Part shown: piece after piece, positions 57,251-64,000 of the stretch
Numbering within the stretch: position 1 is the stretch's first letter
Layout of the letters: each line of letters opens with the position of its first letter
From: Hesseltinella vesiculosa
Taxonomy: Eukaryota > Mucoromycota > Mucoromycetes > Mucorales > Cunninghamellaceae
NCBI GenBank assembly: GCA_002104935.1
Contig: MCGT01000005.1
Span: forward strand, 434,001 to 498,000
Length of the DNA: 64,000 nucleotides
Direction: 5' to 3'
Notes under the pieces: generated by a model
Databases searched by the model: none
What the model was told of the DNA's origin: nothing
What the model saw: the letters and a program-made list of their open reading frames with translations, nothing else
Translations under genes and position numbers: made by a program

Positions 57251-59869
57251 ATGGATCGACCGTCTCTTGATATCAATCAAAATGAACAAATTGCTGCAAT
57301 ACTAGTGATAGGTTTTCACCACACATACGGTCCCATTTGCGAATTCTGCCACCCACCCTTGCCTGGCCACGCCGACCAACCGACGTTACAGAAACTCGAT
57401 CTTCCTGAAGAATGGAGTTTCCTGCCTTTCCTTGCCTTACCAGGTAACATTGGCCTTGGCCATACAAGGTTCTCACAAATTAGAGACACTTTGTTCTACT
57501 TTTTGAAAACCTGATTCATGGATTTTTTTTTTTCTTTGGAGATAGATGGCGCCCATCAAAAGGATGAAGACTTTTCTTACTTTCATTTACCACCTGTGCC
57601 TGGCTGGCCAGTGGCCCAATCGACATTGTTTGGCATCTCCTGTAATCGTCAAATTGCCGTCAAAGTAGCCAACCTCGTTATATCCGTTGACACACAGACA
57701 ACTCAACCTTTTATTCTTGTAGGAACTCAAAGTCAAGACTGCCGATGTCACTCGCTCCATTGTTCAAAAAGCCGTCGTCATCTTGGCCCGACAGGTAAAA
57801 AAAAAAAAAAAAAAAATAATAGAAAACGTGGCGCGCTGCTGTCCTATGGGTCAAGGATAGACGTAGCTCAACCTCCCTTTTTTGATAGCCAATCTTTGGT
57901 CCTTTACAACAAAAATTGGCCGTCATCACTGCTGCTTGGTTTAACCAAAAGGATTTTACACAGCTGGGCATTTTACATGTAAGCGATCACGGGAGTAGGC
58001 AGGGTCACGGGGACGGATGATTTATTTTATGTTTAGAATTTGTATAGCAGCTTGACAACAACGTTCCGCGGTCCTGTGGATGACACTACCTTGTACATGG
58101 GCACATCCCTACGTGAACTGATCCATCGCTTCAAATCAAAAACCCTGATCTTGCTCAAACTGCTGCTTCTAGAAAAAAAGGTAAAACTATCGAGGCAAGA
58201 AAGATAGCTGACCCTCTTCAAAAAAAGATCTTGTTTTACGGCTATCCGGTGGAACGGCTGTGCACCTTTCAGTATTCACTGATCTCATTGATTCCTGGTT
58301 TGCTCCGGTCACTGCATGACGCTGGTGCGCCGGAATTGGGATCCGATTTGGATGCACTGCGACAAGTCCAACCCAAAGAGCTGGAAAACGGCAATAAGGC
58401 AAGTCTACTGAAATTCATGGGGCTTCCGCTCCGGTTATTCGAGAAGGTAAAACAAACGGCATTTGTCGTTTGAATGATGGCTGACCCCTCTTTTTTTCCT
58501 CACCAGGGCTCGTTTTTTCAGCCCTACCTTCCTCTCCAGCAAATCGACATGCTATCCTCCACCACCCGCTCTTACATTGTTGGCACAACCAATCAAATCT
58601 TTTTCCATCATAAAAGCGATATCAGCATCGATGCTTTGGTCAATGTAAGCAGACCCCTGCCATTGATCCAGCCCTGACCTTCCCCTTTTTTTTCGCTACT
58701 TCTTTAGATAGAAAGCGGCACCATTGACATTTACGACCCTAAGCTTGCCTCCTTGACAAACTTAACCATGGCTGATCGGCGGTGGATGGAAAACATGGTC
58801 AAGGTGGTGCTGGATACGTGGGACGCCAATGATCCTGGCCGACCATTGCAAAACACGTACCTCGGCTCCGACGATTATTTACGCGCCCGCTTTGAAGAGT
58901 ATCTCTTGACTTTGCTCTCCAGCACGAAGCACGCCCAAAACACCAACGTCCTTGCCAGCTATTACGAGTCCGTCGACGCTGCCGCCGATCCTTCTACAGA
59001 AGTGATGTTGGATGACGACAAGGGTAATGAACGAGGGTCTTGTTTTCATACTGAGCCTCCTTTCTGTAGAACGAAATTATGTGATGGATTATGGCATGAA
59101 ATGGTGGCTGGCTTGGCGTGACACAACCAACTTTACACTATGGAATCAGTACACTGACCATGAAATCTATGAAATTGTCGAACCTGGGTAAAAATATCCC
59201 CCTCTCTTGCATCGAAACGCTGATCCTTTCTTCATCAGACATCCCGGTATGGGGCCCATTTCTATAACTGACATCCAAAACACCCTGTCAAAGTAAGGCG
59301 AAGAAGAGCATGCGAAAAGGAGGTTGGCCCATCGTTTTTTTTTTTTTTCTTTGGCATCGTAAATTAGCCGATTCCGAGATTTGCAACTGCGAAACAATCT
59401 TGGACCTTTGGGCAAATCACTCTCCAAGGCGATGACAGGTGGGGCCAAGGCTGTGTCCAGTGGTGGTGTGCGGTTGCTTCGTGGCGTTGATGCGTTATGG
59501 AACGAATTAGAAAAGCCTGCCTCTCCTCCATCTGGCCGTGATTCCCGGATAGCCAACGGTAAACAAAATGGACCAACGCGTCATACTGAGCCTTTTTTGA
59601 TTCCATAGAGAATGGCCATCATGATACCCCTGGCCAACACGCTGGCCGGCTACTGTCGAGTTTTTCTTCGTTCCTGACAAGAAAGCAAAAAGAATTTTCC
59701 CTGGCCATCGAGGTAAGTGGGGAGCGGGAGGGAAAACCACTTGGCATTGACTATTTTTTTTTTTTTTTAGGAATCCTTGTCCCAGCCCACCTCTCCCAGC
59801 CAGGAAGATGACCTGAGTTTTGTAGATGTAGGCTCGTCGGTTTATACGGAGAAAGAGCATCCCAAATAA
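57251..59869 (+). CDS. AVL9: AVL9 family protein (DENN-type module, secretory traffic)
   Basis: Thirteen exons: 57251-57443, 57546-57664, 57723-57794, 57889-57978, 58037-58180, 58228-58446, 58507-58644, 58708-59023, 59070-59187, 59239-59292, 59368-59558, 59609-59712 and 59771-59869; 618 residues. Landmarks shared with yeast and human AVL9: ILVIGFHHTYGPICEFCHPP, DGAHQKDEDFSYFHLPPV, TLFGISCNRQIA, VKTADVTRSIVQKAVV, PLQQKLAVITAAWF, FKSKTLILLKLLLLEKK, YGYPVERLCTFQYSLISLIPG, FQPYLPLQQIDML, YIVGTTNQIFFHHKSDIS and WRDTTNFTLWN. The C-terminal region is Ser/Gly-rich. Avl9 acts late in exocytic transport from the Golgi in yeast; the DENN-like fold suggests contact with Rab GTPases (inference). Confidence 0.92.
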
Positions 59870-60083
59870 AAATGGCAGAGGGAAACTCCTTTTTTTTATT
59901 TGTAAACAAAAAGTGCTACGGTGAAAAGAAGGGGGAGGTGTCACTGATTTTGCCCAAAATGCCGACCATGATGGTTTGTCCATTTTTGGCCTCCTTAAAC
60001 ATGTTCTCCTTTGTTTTTTCTCACACTCTTTCTTTTTTTATTTCTATCGGTGGGTTCTCCATACTGCTCTCAAGATAAGATCC

Positions 60084-60206
60084 ATGTTCATGATTCGTCC
60101 CTCTATCCAACCCTTGACGACGTCGCACACCGATAATAATGGCTGTTCCTTTTGCAACGGGGACCATCCTGCTTGGAACTGTCCAAAACGCCACCGCCCG
60201 CGATAG
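60084..60206 (+). CDS. Possible 40-residue zinc-knuckle mini-protein or terminal exon
   Basis: An ATG at 60084 opens a 40-codon frame whose centre is CSFCNGDHPAWNC, a CCHC zinc knuckle (Cys-X2-Cys-X4-His-X4-Cys) of the type that binds RNA, followed by a basic PKRHRPR end. The knuckle and TAG at 60204 look real, but the frame is very short. It may be the last exon of a gene whose 5' part I could not place in 59870-60083, or a relic of a Gag-like protein. AATAAA-like sequence follows near 60280. Confidence 0.3.
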   Translation: MFMIRPSIQPLTTSHTDNNGCSFCNGDHPAWNCPKRHRPR

Positions 60207-60382
60207 AAGAATCATTTTCCATCACCCCAATCACAACCTCCCCTCACACTTTTCATCTTGGGGAACGGCGCCAAATCGTTCAATAAAAAAGCAAACGTAG
60301 ATTTTTTTTTCAGGATGACGACACAAAGAATGTACACCTAGAGCGGGCTGGGAAAAATAAAATGCGGTGGGTATGATTTGTA

Positions 60383-61504
60383 CTATAGAGCTATGCGATC
60401 CATGGACACCAATGACTGTTCAGCCTGGAGAGTGAAGGGTGAGACCATACGGGAGGAGAAGTGCGCGCGGGTGCGTTCAAGTAGCTGTTGCTGTTTCTGG
60501 GGATCGGGCAGGATGGCTTGGGGGTACGTAAAGGCAAGCAATGGCCAGGCTTGCGGAGCCACGGGCAGATGATCGATCGCTTGTAATTGGATAAGAACAA
60601 GGGGTCGCTGACCAAGGCAGTTGGTCCGCACTTCCCATTCGTCCAGTGGAGGGCCATTGGGTTGGTGACTGACATAGACCACCGGGTATTCCAACAGCCA
60701 GCCCGTCAGGGTGACCATGAAACAAGGCACAGACGTCGCCACCCAGTCTTCTGGTCCAGTTGCCAGTGCTTCACACATATCCTTGAGAAACTGATCGGCA
60801 TCTTCTGGTGCTTGTGTCAGCTAGCTCACGTCGGAGAAAACACCAGGATCAATGGTCGTTTTTTATCGTTTGTTTCGTACCTCGACCGGCGCTGGGCCTT
60901 GGACGTCGACATAAATGGTGTTGTGACGGCGACCGCATTGTTCCAGTAACCGTTGACGATGAGCAATAAACGTGTATCGATCTTCAAATTGGAGCAACGT
61001 GAATTGATGTCCATTCTTATGCTGGTCAAGTCAGAGGTAGCATGCGTTAGATCAAACTTTGCACGGTGCCTTTTTTTCCCTTACATTTCGCAACTCGTGG
61101 ATAAGTGATCTGGCCTGCTGGCTAGTAAAGTGGTAATCCATTAAACATGCTGCTCTAGAATAAACAAGGAGTAAGTTTCCTTTTTTGCCCCACAACACCA
61201 GTGATCTTACCTGATGCCCAAGGCAACAAAGTAAATGGCTAACGTCAAACGGTACGAAAAAAAAAAAAAAAAGTTAGTATGCTTTCAATGGATCGGTGGA
61301 CTTGCCTTGAGCCAGATGAACAAGCGTTTTCGTTGATACCTTTTTCGGTGCCGTAGCTTTTTTCAGTGATGTAACGATATGATCTTTCATGGCAAGTTGA
61401 CGGGAAAGAGGAGGAAAAAAGCGCAACTCAGCGCCGCTTTGCCATTGTAGGGCCGCTTCCCAGGCTGGCACTTGTCCAACAGGCGCTGGCTTGGAGAAGC
61501 ACAT
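60383..61504 (-). CDS. C1orf74/UPF0739-like protein (DUF4504)
   Basis: Five exons on the minus strand: 61504-61306, 61238-61211, 61154-61085, 61021-60881 and 60820-60383; 291 residues. The spliced protein reads IYFVALGIRAACLMDYHFTSQQ in the middle, then a strand-rich C-terminal half with FMVTLTGWLLEYPVVYVSH and CLGQRPLVLIQLQA. This recalls the animal C1orf74/UPF0739 family of unknown function; I recall that similarity but cannot search it. No catalytic motif, signal or membrane span is visible. The first intron (61305-61239) must be GC-AG: GCAAGT donor, ACTAAC branch site, T tract, TTAG. The gene lies convergent with the zinc-knuckle frame. Confidence 0.6.
61239..61305 (-). other. GC-AG intron in the C1orf74-like gene
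   Basis: Exon 1 ends CTCAAG and the intron begins GCAAGT. A perfect ACTAAC branch site precedes 16 T and the acceptor GACGTTAG. Only this pair joins HLAQ to AIYFVALGIR in frame; a nearby GT gives another phase. Confidence 0.75.
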
Positions 61505-61922
61505 GACTCTGGAATGAAAAACAACCACCTTTGGATTGCTTTTATTTTAGCCGCCAGGGTCAGCCTGCAAGAATGGATGGCGCCCAGAAGCAAAGGGAGG
61601 CTTTTTGGCTGTGAATTGTTTTCGTTTATTTGGTCTGGCTAGCCTGCTCCAATATTTTCCTATTCATTGGGCTGCAGTGCGCATGGTCGTGTTTTCTCGC
61701 TCAGTTTGGTTAGCAAGCATGCCTGCCACTTCACCAACTTATGATCTTCGATCAAGCATGGCGTTTCATTTCATTGAGCTGTGAGTAAACTATTTTGGCT
61801 GGTGAACCAATCAGACGAACTGCTAAATATTTTCGTGCGCGCGGCAAATGTATCTTGTCAGCCGTCAAGCTCCTTCTATGGTATCTAAGAGACGTACTGC
61901 ATTGTCATTTCTCACCCTTTTG

Positions 61923-62216
61923 ACCTCGTATGCAACTCCTGGATGAATTTTATTTAGAGCAACTTTGCACTGTGGTTTTTGATCAGATCGCCTGGGGAGT
62001 CCCCTGGTGAGAATGGCCGGTTTTTCATTATTTTTAGCTGGGCAGTCGTAGGTGTCAAAGCGAAAGTGACCAAAAGTTGGCTGGGTAACATTTCTCAATC
62101 GACCTGAGTTTTTCAGCACCATCATCATCCATGGATTTGCGCATTTGCTCAAAATTTCACATTGCCCTTGTCACTCAAACGTGCTGTGCACTGTTGCTCT
62201 TTTTTTTTTTTTTTTC
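61923..62216 (+). repeat. Dispersed repeat, copy D
   Basis: Nearly full length and close to copy A: CTCGTATGCAACT, TTTGCACTGTGGTTTTT, GCCTGGGGAGTCCCCTGG, AGTGACCAAAAGTTGGCTGGGT, TCAATCGACCTGAGTTTTTC, CCATGGATTTGCGCA, ACGTGCTGTGCA and a final run of about 17 T. The shared order and orientation of these blocks define the family. Confidence 0.75.
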
Positions 62217-62390
62217 TAAGAATTGCTTGTGTGCGGCCATTTTGAAACCCAGCATCCAGTCAATGAAAAAAATGATTTTCACATGCGCTTCTGGTTCAAT
62301 ATTTTTTTTTTCTTGGCCACTTGCATTTTGATCATTATCATCGTTCGATATTTTTTTATATTTTGATACCAACATTGACCCTTGTTGGTG

Positions 62391-62398
62391 TATTTAAA
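62391..62398 (+). promoter_or_regulatory. TATA-like box
   Basis: TATTTAAA lies 89-96 bases before the ATG at 62487, a plausible core promoter distance for a gene without introns. Confidence 0.4.
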
Positions 62399-62486
62399 GG
62401 CATAACAAAGCCTTCCACTCGTTTTCCACCTCCTTTTTTATTTGCACGACGCACCCACCCCCTCTTCCGATTTCGTGCGATCAGCC

Positions 62487-63257
62487 ATGACATTGTCTGT
62501 GGATACCCAAGCATCAACCAAACGAAGCTCGATCGACTTGTCACGATCGCCTCCTCCATCGCCTCCACCTGTCCATCAATTGTATACCGATTCCTATGAG
62601 CGTCAGCCCTATTACCATTCACAACGGTACGGATACCCCAGCAGCTATCATCCTGACCACCATCGCCCAGCCACTACCCACCAGCCATTGCTGAGGCCCA
62701 AGGCGAGTGACATGCCACCTGTGCCCGAGGACAGCGGCAAGGGAAAGCGTACGATGGGACAGCGACTCTCTGGCTATGCTCGGACGCTGGTGGTGTATGG
62801 ACTGAAGCAGCTGCTGAAGAAGAACAACCTGGCTCTCGTTGTCAATTTGCTTCACCAAGCGTGGCGCGCGCGGTTTTTTGTCACCTCGACGGTTGCCCAG
62901 GCGCGGCAGTTCCTGGTGACGTATCCGTTCCGCGATGAACTCGAGTACTGGCGTGACACAGTCGTGCAATTGGTCAAAGTGGCGTTGCTGATGATCAAGA
63001 AGGAACAACGCGATCTGCTGGTGCAGATGGCGAGAAAAAAGAGCATCAAGCAGAACCTCCACATGCTCCTGTCGGTGTTGGCCATCCTTCAGACCCAAGC
63101 AGCCGTGCTCCTGACCAATCTGTATTCTGCCTCCCGCTTCACCGCCCAGCAATCGGTGCGGGCCATCAAACACCTGGGCGCCTGGGACTCGCTTGCCTTT
63201 GCCATCAGCTCGCTCGCTTTGACCCGTACATTGCAGAATCCTTCCAATTGGATGTGA
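62487..63257 (+). CDS. Unknown helical protein with disordered N terminus
   Basis: Single exon, 256 residues from the ATG at 62487. The first 110 residues are low-complexity: Ser/Pro (SRSPPPSPPP), then Tyr/His/Gln-rich (SYERQPYYHSQRYGYPSSYH) and a basic KGKR patch. The rest is predicted to be almost all helix with amphipathic and moderately hydrophobic segments (YARTLVVYGLKQLL, LALVVNLLHQAW, WRDTVVQLVKVALLMI, LHMLLSVLAILQTQAAVLLTNLY, LAFAISSLALTRTL). Some may be membrane hairpins or contacts. No known domain is recognised. Its codon use resembles the housekeeping genes around it, so I think it is a real gene. Confidence 0.65.
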   Translation: MTLSVDTQASTKRSSIDLSRSPPPSPPPVHQLYTDSYERQPYYHSQRYGYPSSYHPDHHRPATTHQPLLRPKASDMPPVPEDSGKGKRTMGQRLSGYARTLVVYGLKQLLKKNNLALVVNLLHQAWRARFFVTSTVAQARQFLVTYPFRDELEYWRDTVVQLVKVALLMIKKEQRDLLVQMARKKSIKQNLHMLLSVLAILQTQAAVLLTNLYSASRFTAQQSVRAIKHLGAWDSLAFAISSLALTRTLQNPSNWM

Positions 63258-64000
63258 CCTTGAAAACCAAACGGGCCGGTCTTGATGATCTCACTGTGCA
63301 TCCTCTCCTTTTTTTTTTTCTCACGCATCGTCATTGACCTGGTGTCTCCATGCTTTTGTATGAACTGATGCATTCCATCTGTTCCTTTGCCGCTTATGGT
63401 TTTTTTACTGTTCGTCTAGTGGTGGTTGTGCTGAAGATTATCCTCATTTGGACACTCGTTCCTATCCATGACTTCCTCATTAGATCAATTTTAATGATTA
63501 AAAACTTCTTTTTTTGACAATGGTCATCTTGTCACGCGACCTACGCCTTGATTTCTCCTGTCTTCATGCTGATATGCCTTTAGAAAAAGAAACGTGTGGG
63601 GGGAGGGGTCGAGAAAAATTTCTACAAGTCTTTTTTTTACAAGGATGACACCCCCCATTTCTACACTGAAAGTAGCTGTATCACCACCTCTTTTTGGAAG
63701 GCGGACCTGAAAGTACCAATATCTAGATCCAGCACAAACCCAATGAATGGCAAGCGCAGGTTCGATAATGCAAATTGAACAATGATAAATTTTCTATCAC
63801 GGAAAACCAAAAAGACATTAAGACAGACTGATAGAAAAAAAACAATGGACAAAAAGAGAAAGGAGTCGGGTCAGAGCTTCGGTTTTTTTTTTGCATGGAA
63901 AAAAAAGAGATCATCAACCGGGCTGGTGGAGGATCTCTCATCTCGTTTTTTTTTTCAAAAGGGAGACAAGGCCAAAAAAAAAAAAAGAACAACTTGTTTG
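63258..64000. other. Gene-free right end of the window
   Basis: 743 bases of A/T-rich sequence. A minus-strand frame at 63661-63852 (63 codons, hydrophobic start) is not supported by any family. It may belong to a gene that continues to the right. Confidence 0.4.

Larger units (their letters stand above)
61505..62486. other. Intergenic region with repeat copy D
   Basis: Divergent region between the C1orf74-like gene and the unknown gene at 62487. It contains the dispersed repeat at 61923-62216 and a TATA-like site at 62391. No other gene. Confidence 0.55.

Overview
This is intron-rich nuclear DNA from a fungus. I read 26 protein-coding genes (one cut by the left edge), a possible mini-gene and three tRNA genes. 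The 21 genes with spliced models carry about 118 introns, mostly 49-80 nt, with GTAAG-like donors, a CTAAC/CTGAC-like branch site and long T tracts before AG. Gene content fits an early-diverging fungus, probably Mucoromycota (inference): a fused P450-reductase of the CYP505 type, a GATA factor, an AVL9 protein, cytoplasmic dynein, a Rab3GAP catalytic subunit and a WRKY-like zinc-finger protein. Exon boundaries below were set by splice signals, frame closure and recalled family sequences. Every complete model closes in frame except the P450-reductase, which is one base short.

Layout. 0-16 kb: PP2C-like phosphatase 3' end, a multi-pass membrane protein, DPM1, a membrane-anchored Kelch protein, Rab3GAP catalytic subunit, a HUT1-type nucleotide-sugar transporter and a CHMP7-like ESCRT-III protein. 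16-30 kb: CYP505-like fusion, a Munc13/UNC-13 family protein, AP-3 sigma, a divergent septin-like GTPase and a RIX1/PELP1-like ribosome-assembly protein. 30.4-35.8 kb is gene-poor and holds tRNA-Phe, tRNA-Arg and tRNA-Asp plus a telomere-like heptamer array. 35.8-46 kb: WRKY-like protein, carboxypeptidase Y-like protease, GATA factor, STK16/ENV7-like kinase and a tandem pair of six-span membrane proteins. 46-64 kb: Nup159/Nup214 nucleoporin, ASF1, ribosomal protein L26, dynein intermediate chain, AVL9, a C1orf74-like protein and an unknown single-exon gene.

Theme. Most genes are unlinked housekeeping functions. Many act in membrane traffic and ER/Golgi biology (DPM1, Rab3GAP, HUT1, CHMP7, Munc13, AP-3 sigma, AVL9, STK16-like, CPY, dynein). 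I see no operon-like or biosynthetic cluster and no CRISPR array. Several pairs share short divergent promoters (Rab3GAP/HUT1, CHMP7/CYP505, Munc13/AP-3 sigma, CPY/GATA, ASF1/L26).

Most notable: a dispersed repeat family of about 300 bp with four copies in intergenic DNA; a fungal WRKY-GCM1-type protein with a degenerate WRKY heptad; a one-base frame break in the P450-reductase linker; three GC-AG introns; and an L26 gene whose stop codon is split off by an intron.
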